Source: Pseudomonas sp. B21-056 (GTDB taxonomy: Bacteria; Pseudomonadota; Gammaproteobacteria; Pseudomonadales; Pseudomonadaceae). From it: DNA of 64,000 nt. Of this stretch, positions 25,988 through 37,928 are shown piece after piece (within the stretch, counting starts at the first letter, position 1; each line of letters opens with the position of its first letter). The notes beneath the pieces were generated by a model, which saw nothing but the letters and a program-made list of their open reading frames with translations, was not told the DNA's origin and searched no databases. The position numbers and the translations under genes are program-made. The stretch is taken from assembly GCF_026016325.1 (NCBI RefSeq), contig NZ_CP087203.1:868001-932000 (forward strand), read 5' to 3'.

Positions 25988-27907
25988 TTGAACGATATGG
26001 CAAAGAATCTGATCCTGTGGTTGATCATCGCCGCTGTCCTTGTGACCGTGATGAACAACTTCTCCAGCCCTAACGAGCCGCAGACCCTCAACTATTCCGA
26101 CTTCATTCAGCAGGTCAAGGATGGCAAGGTCGAGCGCGTTGCCGTCGATGGCTATGTCATCACCGGCAAGCGTACCGATGGCGACAACTTCAAGACCATT
26201 CGTCCGGCTATCCAGGACAATGGCCTGATCGGCGACCTGGTGGACAACCATGTCGTGGTCGAAGGCAAGCAGCCTGAGCAACAAAGCATCTGGACCCAGC
26301 TTCTCGTGGCCAGCTTCCCGATCCTGGTGATCATCGCGGTGTTCATGTTCTTCATGCGCCAGATGCAGGGCGGCGCCGGTGGCAAGGGCGGGCCGATGAG
26401 TTTCGGCAAGAGCAAGGCAAGGCTGCTTTCCGAAGACCAGGTGAAGACCACCCTGGCCGACGTTGCAGGTTGTGACGAAGCCAAGGAAGAAGTGGGCGAG
26501 CTGGTCGAATTCCTGCGCGACCCGGGTAAATTCCAGCGCCTGGGCGGCCGAATCCCCCGTGGCGTGCTGATGGTCGGCCCGCCGGGTACCGGTAAGACCC
26601 TGCTGGCCAAGGCTATTGCTGGCGAAGCCAAGGTGCCGTTCTTCACGATTTCCGGTTCCGACTTCGTTGAAATGTTCGTGGGCGTGGGCGCCAGCCGTGT
26701 TCGTGACATGTTCGAACAGGCCAAGAAACACGCGCCATGCATCATCTTCATCGACGAAATCGACGCCGTCGGTCGCCACCGTGGCGCCGGCATGGGCGGC
26801 GGTCACGACGAGCGTGAACAGACCCTCAACCAATTGCTGGTGGAGATGGACGGTTTCGAAATGAATGACGGCATCATCGTCATTGCCGCCACCAACCGTC
26901 CGGACGTGCTCGATCCTGCGCTGCTGCGTCCAGGCCGCTTCGACCGTCAGGTCGTGGTGGGGCTGCCGGATATCCGCGGTCGTGAGCAGATCCTCAAGGT
27001 CCACATGCGTAAAGTTCCGATGGGTGACGATGTTGCACCAGCGGTCATCGCTCGCGGCACGCCGGGTTTCTCCGGCGCCGACCTGGCGAACCTGGTCAAC
27101 GAAGCGTCGCTGTTCGCTGCGCGTGCCGGCAAGCGCGTCGTGGAAATGAAGGAATTCGAACTGGCTAAAGACAAGATCATGATGGGCGCCGAGCGCAAGT
27201 CCATGGTCATGTCGGAGAAAGAAAAGCAGAACACGGCTTACCACGAGGCGGGTCACGCCATCGTCGGTCGCGTCGTGCCTGAGCATGATCCGGTCTATAA
27301 GGTCTCGATCATCCCGCGCGGTCGTGCGCTGGGTGTGACCATGTTCCTGCCGGAAGAAGATCGTTACAGCTTGTCCAAGCGGGCGCTGATCAGCCAGATC
27401 TGTTCGCTCTACGGTGGCCGTATCGCTGAAGAGATGACCTTGGGCTTCGACGGTGTAACCACCGGAGCGTCGAACGACATCATGCGCGCCAGCCAGATTG
27501 CGCGGAACATGGTCACCAAGTGGGGTCTTTCCGAGAAGCTCGGCCCATTGATGTATGCCGAAGAAGAGGGCGAAGTGTTCCTCGGTCGTGGCGGCGGCGG
27601 GCAGCATGCAAGCTTCTCCGGCGAGACGGCCAAGCTGATCGACTCTGAAGTGCGCAGCATCATCGACCAGTGCTACGGCACCGCGAAGCAGATCCTCACG
27701 GACAATCGCGACAAGCTCGACGCCATGGCGGATGCCCTGATGAAGTATGAAACCATCGATGCCGAACAGATCGATGACATCATGGCGGGTCGTCCGCCGC
27801 GTGAGCCGCGTGACTGGTCCGGTGGCACAGGTACTCCAGGTACGCCGCCGGCGGTACAGGGTGAGCGTCCGGAAACACCGATTGGTGGTCCGGCTGCTGA
27901 TGTCTAA
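25988..27907 (+). CDS. ftsH: ATP-dependent zinc metalloprotease FtsH
   Basis: Membrane-anchored AAA+ protease that degrades regulatory and damaged membrane proteins, 639 residues. Two membrane segments (about residues 8-25 and 105-125) flank a periplasmic domain. The AAA module holds Walker A GPPGTGKT (about 197-204), Walker [10 protein letters not shown] and the second region of homology [19 protein letters not shown]. The zinc site HEAGH is at about 420. The start is TTG at 25988, seven bases after GAGGG; ATG at 25997, the E. coli-like start, is the alternative and would remove three residues. folP follows eight bases after the stop. Confidence 0.96.
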   Translation: MNDMAKNLILWLIIAAVLVTVMNNFSSPNEPQTLNYSDFIQQVKDGKVERVAVDGYVITGKRTDGDNFKTIRPAIQDNGLIGDLVDNHVVVEGKQPEQQSIWTQLLVASFPILVIIAVFMFFMRQMQGGAGGKGGPMSFGKSKARLLSEDQVKTTLADVAGCDEAKEEVGELVEFLRDPGKFQRLGGRIPRGVLMVGPPGTGKTLLAKAIAGEAKVPFFTISGSDFVEMFVGVGASRVRDMFEQAKKHAPCIIFIDEIDAVGRHRGAGMGGGHDEREQTLNQLLVEMDGFEMNDGIIVIAATNRPDVLDPALLRPGRFDRQVVVGLPDIRGREQILKVHMRKVPMGDDVAPAVIARGTPGFSGADLANLVNEASLFAARAGKRVVEMKEFELAKDKIMMGAERKSMVMSEKEKQNTAYHEAGHAIVGRVVPEHDPVYKVSIIPRGRALGVTMFLPEEDRYSLSKRALISQICSLYGGRIAEEMTLGFDGVTTGASNDIMRASQIARNMVTKWGLSEKLGPLMYAEEEGEVFLGRGGGGQHASFSGETAKLIDSEVRSIIDQCYGTAKQILTDNRDKLDAMADALMKYETIDAEQIDDIMAGRPPREPRDWSGGTGTPGTPPAVQGERPETPIGGPAADV

Positions 27908-27915
27908 GGCTTGAA

Positions 27916-28767
27916 ATGACTTCTGTTCAGTCCTCGACCCGGTTGCCTTGTGGCAGCCGGGTTCTTGATTTGGCCCATGTGCATGTCATGGGTATTCTCA
28001 ATGTCACTCCCGACTCCTTTTCCGACGGTGGCCGATTTGGTCAGCTCGATGCTGCGCTGCGGCATGCAGAAGCCATGGTGGTGGCCGGTGCGACGCTGAT
28101 CGATGTCGGTGGCGAGTCGACCCGGCCGGGCGCGCGGGCTGTTTCGCCTCTCGAGGAGCTGGAAAGGGTGGCGCCCGTTGTCGAGCGTATACACCGCGAG
28201 CTGGATGTCATAATCTCGGTCGACACGTCCACGCCTGCGGTCATGCGGGAGACGGCTCGGTTGGGCGCGGGTTTGATCAACGATGTCCGCTCCCTGCAGC
28301 GAGATGGTGCCCTGGATGCTGCTGCGGCTACCGGGTTGCCGGTGTGCCTGATGCATATGCTCGGTGAGCCGGGAACCATGCAGAACGACCCTCACTATCG
28401 TGATGTGACCAGGGAGGTCGGCGAGTTCCTGGCGGAGCGCATGAGCCAGTGCGCGCTGGCCGGTATTCCCGCTGAGCGGCTGCTGCTGGATCCCGGTTTC
28501 GGCTTTGCCAAGACCCTGGATCATAACCTGAGCCTGTTCAAGCATATGGAAGCCTTGCATGCCTTGGGTCGGCCGCTGTTGGTCGGGGTCTCGCGAAAAA
28601 GCATGATAGGCAATGCCCTGGGGCGTCCGGTAGGCGAGCGGTTGTATGGCGGTCTTGCTCTCGCGGCCCTGGCCATTACAAAAGGTGCGCAGATATTGCG
28701 GGTGCACGATGTGGCCGAAACGATGGACGTGGTGCGGATGATCGCAGCAGTGGATTCAGCCGAATAA
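27916..28767 (+). CDS. folP: Dihydropteroate synthase
   Basis: Folate-pathway enzyme that joins p-aminobenzoate to dihydropterin pyrophosphate and is the sulfonamide target, 283 residues. The TIM barrel carries the two signatures [15 protein letters not shown] (about residues 24-38) and [11 protein letters not shown] (about 62-72), plus [13 protein letters not shown] and GVSRKSMIG. It lies between ftsH and glmM in a tight same-strand cluster, as in E. coli. Confidence 0.97.
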   Translation: MTSVQSSTRLPCGSRVLDLAHVHVMGILNVTPDSFSDGGRFGQLDAALRHAEAMVVAGATLIDVGGESTRPGARAVSPLEELERVAPVVERIHRELDVIISVDTSTPAVMRETARLGAGLINDVRSLQRDGALDAAAATGLPVCLMHMLGEPGTMQNDPHYRDVTREVGEFLAERMSQCALAGIPAERLLLDPGFGFAKTLDHNLSLFKHMEALHALGRPLLVGVSRKSMIGNALGRPVGERLYGGLALAALAITKGAQILRVHDVAETMDVVRMIAAVDSAE

Positions 28768-28783
28768 GAATGACGGAGCACTT

Positions 28784-30121
28784 ATGAGCAAGAAATATTT
28801 TGGCACCGACGGCATTCGTGGTCGGGTCGGCGAATACCCTATTACCCCTGATTTCATGCTCAAGCTCGGCTGGGCTGCCGGCATGGCGTTCCGCAAGATG
28901 GGCGCCTGCAAGGTGTTGGTTGGCAAGGACACGCGAATTTCCGGCTATATGTTCGAATCGGCTCTCGAAGCCGGCCTGACCTCGGCGGGTGCCGATGTGA
29001 TGTTGTTGGGGCCTATGCCGACACCGGCAATTGCCTACCTGACGCGCACATTCCATGCCCAGGCGGGGATCGTGATCAGTGCTTCCCACAACCCCCATGA
29101 TGACAACGGCATCAAGTTTTTCTCCGGCAAGGGCACCAAGTTGCCGGATGAAGTCGAGCTGATGATCGAAGAGCTGCTGGATACGCCGATGACGGTGGTT
29201 GAGTCGAGCAAGATCGGCAAGGTCTCGCGGATCAATGATGCCTCGGGTCGCTATATCGAATTCTGCAAGGGCAGCGTCCCTACCGGTACCAGCTTCGAGG
29301 GTCTGAAAATCGTCGTCGATTGCGCCCACGGTGCGACCTATAAAGTCGCCCCGAGTGTGTTTCGCGAGTTGGGCGCCGAGGTGGTGGTGCTGGCCGCCCA
29401 GCCTAACGGGCTGAATATCAACCACAACTGTGGTTCCACCCATACCGACTCATTGCAGGCAGCGGTCCTGGCCGAACAGGCTGATCTCGGGATCGCCTTC
29501 GATGGCGACGGTGATCGGGTCCTGATGGTGGATCACACCGGGACTGTCGTCGATGGCGATGAGCTGCTGTTCATCATCGCGCGCGACCTGCATGAGCGCG
29601 GCAAGCTGCAGGGCGGGGTGGTCGGTACGCTGATGAGCAACCTCGGGCTCGAGCTGGCGCTGGCGGATCTGGATATTCCATTCGTGCGAGCCAACGTGGG
29701 CGACCGCTATGTCATCTCGGAGCTGCTGGAGCGTAACTGGGTCATTGGTGGTGAGAACTCTGGTCACATCGTCTGCTTCGATCACACCACTACCGGTGAT
29801 GCGATCATCGCCGCCTTGCAGGTGCTGATGGCGCTTCGGGCGCGCAACGAGAGCCTTGCGCTGTCACGCCAGGCGTTGCGCAAATGTCCGCAGGTGTTGA
29901 TCAACGTGCGTTTCGGTGGCGGTGCGAATCCCATCGAGCATGCCACGGTCCAGCAGGCCAGTGAGCGCGTGACGCAGGCGATGGCGGGTCGTGGACGGGT
30001 GCTGTTGCGCAAGTCCGGCACGGAGCCCCTGGTCCGTGTCATGGTCGAAGGCGAGGACGAAGCGCAGGTTCGCGGTTATGCCGAAGAACTGGCGAAGCTT
30101 GTTACTGAAGTTTCTGCCTGA
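28784..30121 (+). CDS. glmM: Phosphoglucosamine mutase
   Basis: Converts glucosamine-6-phosphate to glucosamine-1-phosphate for peptidoglycan and LPS precursors, 445 residues. The phosphoserine is Ser101 in [13 protein letters not shown]. The metal loop is [13 protein letters not shown] (about residues 239-251), the substrate loop is GENSGHIVC and the phosphate-binding loop is [15 protein letters not shown]. The start [16 protein letters not shown] is standard. It directly follows folP. Confidence 0.98.
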   Translation: MSKKYFGTDGIRGRVGEYPITPDFMLKLGWAAGMAFRKMGACKVLVGKDTRISGYMFESALEAGLTSAGADVMLLGPMPTPAIAYLTRTFHAQAGIVISASHNPHDDNGIKFFSGKGTKLPDEVELMIEELLDTPMTVVESSKIGKVSRINDASGRYIEFCKGSVPTGTSFEGLKIVVDCAHGATYKVAPSVFRELGAEVVVLAAQPNGLNINHNCGSTHTDSLQAAVLAEQADLGIAFDGDGDRVLMVDHTGTVVDGDELLFIIARDLHERGKLQGGVVGTLMSNLGLELALADLDIPFVRANVGDRYVISELLERNWVIGGENSGHIVCFDHTTTGDAIIAALQVLMALRARNESLALSRQALRKCPQVLINVRFGGGANPIEHATVQQASERVTQAMAGRGRVLLRKSGTEPLVRVMVEGEDEAQVRGYAEELAKLVTEVSA

Positions 30122-30187
30122 ATTCGGCTTGCCAGTCATGAAACGGTTGGGTAACATCTGCGCCCACTTTGACCGACGAGGTACAGC

Positions 30188-30943
30188 ATGCGTCGCCCTA
30201 TGGTAGCTGGTAACTGGAAGATGCACGGTACCCGCGCCAGCGTCGCTGAGCTGATCAATGGCCTTCGTCATCTGGCCTTGCCAAGCGGTGTTGACGTCGC
30301 GGTATTCCCGCCTTGCTTGTATATCAATCAAGTGATTGATGGCTTGAAAGGCAAGTCGATCTCGGTCGGCGCGCAGAACTCTGCGGTGGAATCCATGCAA
30401 GGTGCGCTGACCGGTGAAATTGCGCCAAGTCAGCTGGTGGATGCAGGTTGTTCCCTGGTGCTTGTCGGGCACTCCGAGCGTCGCCTGATCATGGGTGAGC
30501 AGGACAAGGCCCTGATCCGCAAGTTTGCAGCGGCTCAGGCCTGCGGTCTGACTCCGGTGTTGTGCGTAGGGGAAACCCTCGAGCAGCGTGAAGCCGGCAA
30601 GACCCTTGAGGTTGTCGGGCGTCAGCTGGGCAGCATCATCGAGGACCTGGGTGTCGGTGCTTTTGCAAAGGCAGTCATTGCTTACGAGCCGGTCTGGGCC
30701 ATTGGCACCGGGCTGACTGCTTCGCCGCAACAAGCGCAGGATGTGCACGCCGCCATCCGCGCCCAGTTGGCGGCAGAGAATTCTGAAGTGGCACGAGGTG
30801 TGCGACTTCTATACGGCGGCAGCGTGAAGGCGGCCAATGCGGTCGAACTGTTCGGCATGCCGGATATCGATGGGGGGCTCATTGGTGGGGCGTCCCTGAA
30901 TGCAGATGAGTTCGGTGCGATCTGTCGCGCCGCGGGAAACTGA
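30188..30943 (+). CDS. tpiA: Triosephosphate isomerase
   Basis: Glycolytic/gluconeogenic TIM barrel interconverting DHAP and GAP, 251 residues. Catalytic residues sit in AGNWKMHG (Lys11), VGHSERR (His, about residue 96) and [11 protein letters not shown] (Glu, about 168, with loop 6). [11 protein letters not shown] forms the phosphate loop. The secG start lies only four bases beyond the stop. Confidence 0.97.
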   Translation: MRRPMVAGNWKMHGTRASVAELINGLRHLALPSGVDVAVFPPCLYINQVIDGLKGKSISVGAQNSAVESMQGALTGEIAPSQLVDAGCSLVLVGHSERRLIMGEQDKALIRKFAAAQACGLTPVLCVGETLEQREAGKTLEVVGRQLGSIIEDLGVGAFAKAVIAYEPVWAIGTGLTASPQQAQDVHAAIRAQLAAENSEVARGVRLLYGGSVKAANAVELFGMPDIDGGLIGGASLNADEFGAICRAAGN

Positions 30944-30947
30944 AAAA

Positions 30948-31331
30948 ATGCTGGAAACAGTCGTAGTCGTTTTTCATCTGCTGGGTGCATTGGGCGTAGT
31001 TGCTCTGGTATTGCTGCAGCAGGGTAAAGGTGCGGATGCTGGTGCGTCTTTCGGTGCAGGTGCTTCAAATACTGTGTTCGGAAGCCAAGGTTCCTCTACC
31101 TTTCTTAGTAAGTTTACTGCTATACTTGCCGCCGGTTTCTTCATGACCAGCTTAGGGTTAGGTTACTTTGCTAAAGAGAAAGCTCATGAGCTGACTCAAG
31201 TAGGTTTGCCAAGCCCAGCGGTATTGGAAGCGCCAAAGCAAAAACCGGCTTCTGATGATGTCCCGGTGCTTCAAGAGCAAAAGTCGGCCAACCCGGCGAC
31301 TGACGTACCTCCAGCTCAAGAGCAGAAGTAA
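30948..31331 (+). CDS. secG: Preprotein translocase subunit SecG
   Basis: Small integral subunit of the SecYEG channel, 127 residues. Helix one is about 3-22 ([22 protein letters not shown]). The conserved [24 protein letters not shown] loop follows, and helix two is about 51-71. The C-terminal tail is Pro/Gln/Lys-rich. ATG at 30948 (MLETVVVV) is the family start. It precedes two tRNA genes. Confidence 0.96.
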   Translation: MLETVVVVFHLLGALGVVALVLLQQGKGADAGASFGAGASNTVFGSQGSSTFLSKFTAILAAGFFMTSLGLGYFAKEKAHELTQVGLPSPAVLEAPKQKPASDDVPVLQEQKSANPATDVPPAQEQK

Positions 31332-31353
31332 GAAGGTTTCAAGCGCTGTATTT

Positions 31354-31439
31354 GCCGAGGTGGTGGAATTGGTAGACACGCAACCTTGAGGTGGTTGTGC
31401 CCATAGGGTGTAGGGGTTCGAGTCCCCTTCTCGGTACCA
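31354..31439 (+). tRNA. tRNA-Leu (anticodon GAG)
   Basis: An 86-base class II tRNA with a long variable arm. The acceptor GCCGAGG pairs with TCTCGGT (one G:T at each end), the anticodon arm is CAACC-TTGAGGT-GGTTG, and the T loop is TTCGAGT. CCA is encoded at the end. It lies between secG and the initiator tRNA, as in other Pseudomonas. Confidence 0.95.
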
Positions 31440-31452
31440 ATTGAATCAGGAG

Positions 31453-31475
31453 AGCCCGCAATAGCGGGCTTTCTT
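31453..31475 (+). terminator. Hairpin after tRNA-Leu
   Basis: AGCCCGC (31453-31459) and GCGGGCT (31464-31470) form a perfect stem with a four-base loop, followed by TTCTT. It is a probable terminator or processing stem after tRNA-Leu. Confidence 0.75.
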
Positions 31476-31538
31476 GTAGGTGGAAGGGTTACATTGACCC
31501 TGTAGGGGATCGGTCGTATACTTCCGCCCCAGCTTTGT

Positions 31539-31615
<77 letters not shown>

Positions 31616-31623
31616 GTTTCAGG

Positions 31624-31715
31624 GCCCCTTCCAAGGGGCTTTTTGTTAGCTGGACACTTTATAACGCCGCTGTTCAACGGCGTTTCAGGGATGGGCGATT
31701 CGCCCATTTTTTTTT
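31624..31715 (+). terminator. Three stacked hairpins before rimP, last a strong terminator
   Basis: GCCCCTT/AAGGGGC (31624-31639) with TTTTT, AACGCCG/CGGCGTT (31663-31684), and ATGGGCG/CGCCCAT (31691-31707) with a long T-tract to about 31715 follow the initiator tRNA. The last is a classical intrinsic terminator 40 bases upstream of rimP. Read-through control here would set expression of the nusA operon; NusA autoregulation is known in E. coli. Confidence 0.85.
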
Positions 31716-31754
31716 ATTTGCACAGCATGCACAAACATGCACGAGGGGGTTCAG

Positions 31755-32213
31755 GTGTCGAGCAAGCTAGAACAGTTGCAGGCCTTGTTGGCCCCGGTGG
31801 TCGTGGCCCTTGGCTATGAATGCTGGGGTATTGAGTTTTCGGCTCAAGGTCGCCACTCACTGTTGCGCGTTTATATCGATAAGGAAGGCGGCGTGTTGGT
31901 GGATGACTGCGCCATCGTCAGCCGTCAGATCAGTGGTGTACTGGATGTTGAAGATCCAATCAGCACCGAATACACCCTTGAAGTTTCCTCGCCCGGCATG
32001 GAACGCCCTCTGTTCAGTCTTGAACAGTTCGCTTCGTTTGCCGGTGAACAAGTGAAGATCAAGCTGCGCTCGCCCTTCGAAGGTCGACGCAACTTTCAAG
32101 GCCTTCTGCGCGGTGTAGAAGAGCAGGACGTCGTGGTGCAGGTAGATGACCATGAGTTCCTGTTGCCGATCGATATGATCGACAAGGCCAACATTATTCC
32201 CAGTTTTGACTGA
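31755..32213 (+). CDS. rimP: Ribosome maturation factor RimP
   Basis: 30S maturation factor, 152 residues. An N-terminal alpha/beta domain ([27 protein letters not shown]...) and a C-terminal SH3-like domain ([24 protein letters not shown]) are present, with [11 protein letters not shown] at about residues 80-90. I chose GTG at 31755 because GAGGGGG lies seven bases upstream and the N-terminus then matches the family. An in-frame ATG at 31737 would place the ribosome site inside the gene. Confidence 0.95.
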   Translation: MSSKLEQLQALLAPVVVALGYECWGIEFSAQGRHSLLRVYIDKEGGVLVDDCAIVSRQISGVLDVEDPISTEYTLEVSSPGMERPLFSLEQFASFAGEQVKIKLRSPFEGRRNFQGLLRGVEEQDVVVQVDDHEFLLPIDMIDKANIIPSFD

Positions 32214-32272
32214 TACGTGCCAGATACTGCGGATCCCGCGGATCCAATGGCTTGCGAAAGGCGAGGCGTACG

Positions 32273-33754
32273 ATGAGCAAAGAAGTACTGCTGGTTGTTG
32301 AGTCGGTATCCAATGAAAAGGGCGTACCGGCTAACGTTATTTTTGAAGCGCTGGAGCTGGCCCTGGCCACTGCTACCAAGAAGCGGTTTGAAGACGAAGT
32401 TGATTTGCGTGTGGAGATCAACCGCCACACCGGTTCCTATGAAACTTTCCGTCGCTGGACGGTGGTCGAGGAAGCCGACCTGGATGATCCGGCTATCGAA
32501 ACCTGGCCAAGCAAGGTTGCAGAAACGCATCCTGGCGCCAAGGTAGGTGACGTAGTCGAAGAAAAGATCGAGTCCATCGAATTTGGTCGCATCGCTGCAC
32601 AGACGGCCAAGCAGGTCATCGTGCAGAAAGTTCGCGAAGCCGAGCGTGCGCAAGTGGTTGACGCTTATCGCGAGAAGCTGGGTGAGATCATCTCCGGTAC
32701 CGTGAAAAAGGTCACCCGCGACAACGTGATCGTTGACCTGGGCAACAACGCCGAGGCACTGCTGGCACGCGAAGACATCATTTCTCGCGAAACCTTCCGG
32801 GTGGGCGTGCGCCTGCGTGCGCTGCTCAAGGAAATCCGCACCGAGAACCGCGGCCCGCAGCTGATTCTGTCGCGTACCGCGCCGGAAATGCTGATCGAGT
32901 TGTTCCGCATCGAAGTGCCGGAAATCGCCGAAGGCCTGATCGAAGTCATGGCTGCCTCCCGTGATCCGGGATCGCGTGCCAAGATCGCGGTCCGCTCCAA
33001 GGACAAGCGCATCGACCCGCAAGGTGCCTGCATCGGCATGCGCGGCTCGCGTGTGCAGGCCGTATCCGGCGAGCTGGGCGGTGAGCGTGTGGACATCGTT
33101 CTGTGGGACGATAACCCGGCTCAGTTCGTGATCAACGCGATGTCGCCAGCAGAAGTGGCGGCCATTATCGTTGACGAAGATGCCCATGCCATGGACATCG
33201 CCGTTGGCGCAGACAATCTGGCTCAGGCCATCGGTCGTGGTGGTCAGAACGTGCGTCTGGCCAGCCAGTTGACGGGCTGGACCCTGAACGTGATGACCGA
33301 ATCGGACATCCAGGCCAAGCAGCAAGCTGAAACCGGTGACATCCTGCGCAACTTCATCGAAGAGCTCGAAGTCGATGAAGAGCTGGCGCAGGTACTGGTG
33401 GATGAGGGCTTTACCAGCCTGGAAGAGATTGCCTACGTGCCGGTGGAGGAAATGCTCAACATCGACGGCTTTGACGAAGACATCGTCAACGAGCTTCGCG
33501 CTCGGGCCAAGGATCGTTTGTTGACCAAAGCCATCGCTACTGAGGAAAAGCTGGCAGACGCCCATCCGGCCGAAGACCTGCTCTCGCTTGAGGGCATGGA
33601 CAAGGATTTGGCGATGGAACTGGCGGTGCGCGGCGTCATTACCCGCGAAGACCTGGCCGAGCAGTCTATTGACGACCTGCTCGACATCGACGGCATTGAC
33701 GATGATCGTGCCGGCAAGTTGATCATGGCCGCCCGAGCCCACTGGTTCGAGTAA
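32273..33754 (+). CDS. nusA: Transcription termination/antitermination factor NusA
   Basis: RNA-polymerase-associated pausing and termination factor, 493 residues. The N-terminal RNAP-binding domain (1-130) is followed by S1 (about 135-200, [28 protein letters not shown]) and two KH domains ([21 protein letters not shown] and [18 protein letters not shown]). Two acidic C-terminal repeats occur (about 365-490, [17 protein letters not shown] and [17 protein letters not shown]). ATG at 32273 gives the usual [19 protein letters not shown]. infB starts 27 bases after the stop. Confidence 0.97.
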   Translation: MSKEVLLVVESVSNEKGVPANVIFEALELALATATKKRFEDEVDLRVEINRHTGSYETFRRWTVVEEADLDDPAIETWPSKVAETHPGAKVGDVVEEKIESIEFGRIAAQTAKQVIVQKVREAERAQVVDAYREKLGEIISGTVKKVTRDNVIVDLGNNAEALLAREDIISRETFRVGVRLRALLKEIRTENRGPQLILSRTAPEMLIELFRIEVPEIAEGLIEVMAASRDPGSRAKIAVRSKDKRIDPQGACIGMRGSRVQAVSGELGGERVDIVLWDDNPAQFVINAMSPAEVAAIIVDEDAHAMDIAVGADNLAQAIGRGGQNVRLASQLTGWTLNVMTESDIQAKQQAETGDILRNFIEELEVDEELAQVLVDEGFTSLEEIAYVPVEEMLNIDGFDEDIVNELRARAKDRLLTKAIATEEKLADAHPAEDLLSLEGMDKDLAMELAVRGVITREDLAEQSIDDLLDIDGIDDDRAGKLIMAARAHWFE

Positions 33755-33781
33755 TTAGGCGCGGCCTGAGGAGAGAAGTGC

Positions 33782-36310
33782 ATGACGCAAGTCACGGTGA
33801 AACAACTGGCCGATGAGGTCAAAACACCGGTAGAGCGCCTGTTGCAGCAGATGCGTGAGGCAGGTCTGCCGCACACCGCCGCCGAGGAACATGTGACCGA
33901 CAGTGAGAAGCAGTCCCTGCTGACCCACTTGAAGAGCAGTCACAAGGCGAAAGTGGAAGAACCGCGCAAGATCACTCTGCAGCGTAAAACCACCAGCACC
34001 CTGCGTGTTGCCGGTAGCAAAAGCATCAGCGTAGAAGTACGCAAGAAGAAAGTCTTCGTGCAGCGCAGCCCGGAAGAAATCGAAGCCGAGCGCAAGCGCG
34101 AGCTGGACGAGCGTCGCGCAGTAGAAAACGCCGCGCGCCAGAAGGCTGAAGAAGAAGCCAAGCGTCGCGCCGAAGAAGAAGCGCGTCGTCAGCCTGCCGC
34201 AGCCGCTGCGCAACCCGCTCCGGTGGAAGCCGTCGCGGCGCCTGCCCCGGTGGCTGAACCTGTACGCGAAAGCGCCCCGGTCCTGGAGGCAGCTCCTGCG
34301 CCTGCGGTCGACGCTCGCAAGCGTGATGAGCAGCGTCGTCCGGACAAGCCACGTGCCGACGAAAACCGTCGTGGCGGTGGCGATGGCGAGCGCAAGAACA
34401 CTCCGCATCGTGCTTCGGTCAAGGAAAAGGCGCCAGCGCCACGCGTTGCACCACGCACTACCGACGAAGAAAGCGATGGCTTCCGTCGTGGTGGTCGCGG
34501 CAAGGCCAAGCTGAAGAAACGCAACGCCCACGGTTTCCAGAGCCCGACCGGCCCTGTCGTGCGTGAAGTGAAGATCGGCGAGACCATCACTGTGGGCGAT
34601 CTGGCCCAGCAGATGTCGGTCAAGGCTGCCGAGATCATCAAGTTCATGTTCAAGCTCGGTACGCCGGCCACCATCAACCAGGTACTGGATCAGGAAACTG
34701 CCCAACTGGTTGCTGAAGAACTGGGCCACAAGGTGACCCTGATCAGCGACACCGCCCTGGAAGATTCCCTGGCCGAGTCCCTGAAGTTCGAAGGTGAAGC
34801 GGTTCCTCGTGCGCCGGTCGTGACCGTCATGGGCCACGTTGACCACGGTAAGACCTCGCTGCTCGACTACATCCGTCGCGCCAAGGTAGCTGCTGGCGAA
34901 GCCGGCGGTATCACCCAGCACATCGGCGCGTACCACGTTGAAACCGATCGCGGCATGGTCACCTTCCTCGACACCCCGGGTCACGCCGCGTTTACCGCCA
35001 TGCGTGCTCGTGGTGCCAAGGCGACCGACATCGTGATCCTGGTAGTTGCGGCGGACGACGGCGTGATGCCACAGACCATCGAAGCCGTTCAGCATGCCCA
35101 GGCAGCTGGCGTGCCGCTGGTGGTTGCGGTGAACAAGATCGACAAGCCGGGCGCCGATCTCGATCGCATCCGCAGCGAGCTGTCGGTGCATGGCGTGACC
35201 TCGGAAGATTGGGGTGGCGACACACCATTCGTTCCGGTTTCCGCGAAGATGGGTACTGGCGTCGACGAGTTGCTCGAAGCCGTATTGCTGCAGGCCGAAG
35301 TGCTTGAGCTGACCGCCACTCCATCCGCCCCAGGTCGTGGTGTCGTGGTTGAATCGCGCCTGGACAAGGGCCGCGGTCCGGTGGCCACGGTCCTGGTTCA
35401 GGACGGTACGCTGCGTCAGGGCGACATGGTGCTGGTCGGTTCGAACTATGGTCGCGTTCGCGCCATGCTCGACGAGAACGGCAAGCCCATCAAGGAAGCC
35501 GGTCCGGCTATCCCGGTCGAGATCCTCGGCCTGGACGGTACTCCGGACGCTGGCGACGAGATGAGCGTTGTGGCTGACGAGAAGAAAGCTCGCGAAGTGG
35601 CTCTGTTCCGTCAAGGCAAGTTCCGCGAAGTCAAATTGGCTCGCGCTCACGCCGGCAAGCTGGAAAACATCTTCGAGAACATGGGCCAGGAAGAGAAGAA
35701 GACGCTCAACATCGTCCTCAAATCCGACGTCCGTGGTTCGCTGGAAGCCTTGCAGGGCGCTTTGAACGGCCTGGGCAACGACGAAGTGCAAGTACGTGTG
35801 GTCGGCGGCGGTGTCGGTGGTATCACCGAAAGCGACGCCAACCTGGCACTGGCTTCCAACGCTGTTCTGTTCGGCTTCAACGTGCGTGCCGATGCCGGTG
35901 CGCGCAAGATTGTCGAGCAGGAAGGTCTGGATATGCGTTACTACAACGTGATCTACGACATCATCGAAGACGTCAAGAAAGCCCTGACCGGTATGCTGGG
36001 CAGCGACGTGCGGGAGAACATCCTGGGCGTGGCCGAAGTTCGCGACGTGTTCCGTTCGCCGAAATTCGGTGCCATCGCCGGTTGCATGGTGATCGAAGGT
36101 GTCGTTCACCGTAACCGTCCGATCCGTGTACTGCGTGAAGACATCGTGATCTTCGAAGGCGAGCTGGAATCCCTGCGTCGCTTCAAGGATGACGCTTCCG
36201 AAGTCCGTGCCGGCATGGAATGCGGTATTGGCGTCAAGAGCTACAACGACGTCAAGGTCGGCGACAAGATCGAAGTCTTCGAGAAGGTCCAGGTTGCCCG
36301 CAGCCTCTGA
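33782..36310 (+). CDS. infB: Translation initiation factor IF-2
   Basis: GTPase that places fMet-tRNA on the ribosome, 842 residues. Conserved IF2_N start [20 protein letters not shown], then a long Ala/Glu/Arg-rich variable linker (about residues 90-250) with coiled-coil character. A second IF2_N-like block follows ([19 protein letters not shown]). The G domain has GHVDHGKT (about 350), DTPGHAAF and NKIDKPGA, and the C-terminal domains follow. No internal start could be assigned with confidence. GAGGAGA lies before the ATG. Confidence 0.98.
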   Translation: MTQVTVKQLADEVKTPVERLLQQMREAGLPHTAAEEHVTDSEKQSLLTHLKSSHKAKVEEPRKITLQRKTTSTLRVAGSKSISVEVRKKKVFVQRSPEEIEAERKRELDERRAVENAARQKAEEEAKRRAEEEARRQPAAAAAQPAPVEAVAAPAPVAEPVRESAPVLEAAPAPAVDARKRDEQRRPDKPRADENRRGGGDGERKNTPHRASVKEKAPAPRVAPRTTDEESDGFRRGGRGKAKLKKRNAHGFQSPTGPVVREVKIGETITVGDLAQQMSVKAAEIIKFMFKLGTPATINQVLDQETAQLVAEELGHKVTLISDTALEDSLAESLKFEGEAVPRAPVVTVMGHVDHGKTSLLDYIRRAKVAAGEAGGITQHIGAYHVETDRGMVTFLDTPGHAAFTAMRARGAKATDIVILVVAADDGVMPQTIEAVQHAQAAGVPLVVAVNKIDKPGADLDRIRSELSVHGVTSEDWGGDTPFVPVSAKMGTGVDELLEAVLLQAEVLELTATPSAPGRGVVVESRLDKGRGPVATVLVQDGTLRQGDMVLVGSNYGRVRAMLDENGKPIKEAGPAIPVEILGLDGTPDAGDEMSVVADEKKAREVALFRQGKFREVKLARAHAGKLENIFENMGQEEKKTLNIVLKSDVRGSLEALQGALNGLGNDEVQVRVVGGGVGGITESDANLALASNAVLFGFNVRADAGARKIVEQEGLDMRYYNVIYDIIEDVKKALTGMLGSDVRENILGVAEVRDVFRSPKFGAIAGCMVIEGVVHRNRPIRVLREDIVIFEGELESLRRFKDDASEVRAGMECGIGVKSYNDVKVGDKIEVFEKVQVARSL

Positions 36311-36381
36311 CTCGCGCACTTCAAGAGCCGCATCGGGTAGCCGCATGAACATGCGCTGCTTCGCTGGCGGACTCTAAACGC

Positions 36382-36416
36382 AACGCCCGGTCTGGCTTTT
36401 GTCAGGCCGGGCGTTT
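36382..36416 (+). other. Hairpin between infB and rbfA
   Basis: AACGCCCGG and CCGGGCGTT form a perfect nine-base stem with inner TCTGGC/GTCAGG pairing, followed only by TTTGCC. The short T-run suggests partial termination or an mRNA-processing site between infB and rbfA. Confidence 0.65.
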
Positions 36417-36469
36417 GCCGCTTTCAGACCTCACGGGTTTCACCGTGGGGCAGTAACAGGTAGCAAGAC

Positions 36470-36865
36470 ATGGCAAAAGAATATAGCCGTACCCAACGAA
36501 TTGGCGATCAGATGCAGCGCGAGCTGGCCCAACTGATCCGCCGCGAAGTCAAGGACCCGCGCGTCGGCCTGGTCACCATTACCGCTGTGGAAGTCAGTCG
36601 TGACGTCGGTCATGCAAAGATCTTCATCACGGTGATGGGCCAGGACGGTGCCGATGACGTCGCCCAGAGCATCAAGGTGCTCAACTCGGCCGCCGGCTTC
36701 CTGCGCATGCAGTTGGCCCGGGAAATGAAGCTGCGCAGTGTTCCACAGCTGCATTTCCACTACGACGAAAGCGTCGCCCGGGGCGCGCATCTGTCGGCCT
36801 TGATCGAGCGCGCCGTGGCTGAAGACAGTCAGCACACGGCTGAACCCGAAGACACCAAGGAGTAA
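36470..36865 (+). CDS. rbfA: 30S ribosome-binding factor RbfA
   Basis: Cold-shock-related 16S maturation factor, 131 residues, a single KH-like domain. [29 protein letters not shown] at the start, [18 protein letters not shown] and the [18 protein letters not shown] section are characteristic. truB begins three bases after the stop, so the two are coupled. Confidence 0.96.
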   Translation: MAKEYSRTQRIGDQMQRELAQLIRREVKDPRVGLVTITAVEVSRDVGHAKIFITVMGQDGADDVAQSIKVLNSAAGFLRMQLAREMKLRSVPQLHFHYDESVARGAHLSALIERAVAEDSQHTAEPEDTKE

Positions 36866-36868
36866 CCG

Positions 36869-37786
36869 GTGGCTCAGGTCAAACGTATCCGCCGTAACGT
36901 CAGCGGCATCATCCTGCTCGACAAGCCGTTGGGGTTCACCTCCAACGCAGCCTTGCAGAAGGTTCGCTGGCTGCTCAATGCCGAGAAGGCCGGGCACACC
37001 GGCAGCCTCGATCCGCTGGCCACCGGCGTGTTGCCGCTGTGTTTCGGCGAGGCGACCAAGTTCTCCCAATACCTGCTCGACTCCGACAAGGGTTATGAAA
37101 CCCTGGCGCAACTGGGCAAGACCACCACTACGGCGGACGCCGAAGGTGAGGTTCTGCGCGAACGTCCGGTGACCGTTGGTCAGGCTGATATCGAAGCGGT
37201 GCTGCCAGGATTTCGTGGGCAAATCAGTCAGATACCGCCGATGTACTCCGCCCTGAAGCGTGATGGACAACCGTTGTATAAACTGGCCCGTGCAGGCGAA
37301 GTAGTGGAGCGTGAACCACGTTCTGTTACTATTGCGCGCTTGGAATTGCTGGCCTTTGACGGTAATACTGCGCGGCTTGCCGTGGATTGCAGCAAAGGCA
37401 CCTATATCCGCACCCTGGTGGAGGATATTGGTGAGCAGCTGGGCTGTGGTGCGTACGTGGCGGAGTTGCGACGGACCCAGGCCGGACCTTTCACCCTGGC
37501 CCAGACGGTCACGCTGGAAGAGCTCGAAGCCGTACATGCCGAAGGCGGCAACGAAGCGGTCGACCGCTTCCTGATGCCATCGGACAGTGGGCTGCTGGAT
37601 TGGCCGCTGTTGCAGTTCTCGGAACACAGCGCGTTCTACTGGCTCAACGGCCAGCCGGTGCGTGCCCCGGATGCACCGAAGTTCGGTATGGTCCGGGTAC
37701 AGGATCACAATGGTCGCTTCATCGGTATCGGTGAAGTGAGCGAAGACGGGCGCATTGCGCCGCGTCGACTGATTCGGTCGGAATGA
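36869..37786 (+). CDS. truB: tRNA pseudouridine-55 synthase TruB
   Basis: Makes pseudouridine 55 in the T loop of tRNAs, 305 residues. The catalytic Asp48 is in [41 protein letters not shown], the [21 protein letters not shown] motif and [20 protein letters not shown] follow, with a C-terminal PUA-type domain. The start is GTG at 36869 ([20 protein letters not shown]); no ATG fits. Confidence 0.97.
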   Translation: MAQVKRIRRNVSGIILLDKPLGFTSNAALQKVRWLLNAEKAGHTGSLDPLATGVLPLCFGEATKFSQYLLDSDKGYETLAQLGKTTTTADAEGEVLRERPVTVGQADIEAVLPGFRGQISQIPPMYSALKRDGQPLYKLARAGEVVEREPRSVTIARLELLAFDGNTARLAVDCSKGTYIRTLVEDIGEQLGCGAYVAELRRTQAGPFTLAQTVTLEELEAVHAEGGNEAVDRFLMPSDSGLLDWPLLQFSEHSAFYWLNGQPVRAPDAPKFGMVRVQDHNGRFIGIGEVSEDGRIAPRRLIRSE

Positions 37787-37928
37787 CCGGAACCCGTCTG
37801 TGTAACAGCAGGCGGGCGAGTGTGGCTGTCAACAGGCACGGTCACTACTCATTTATAGATACAGGGATCTGTCCCTGGCCTGTTGGTGCGGTTTTCTCGG
37901 AAACCGTACCCTATGAGAGGAAAGCCAC

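Noticed and set aside
33755..36352. A long minus-strand open frame opposite infB
   Set aside because: It mirrors the codon pattern of infB, has no ribosome site or recognisable domain, and infB is complete.
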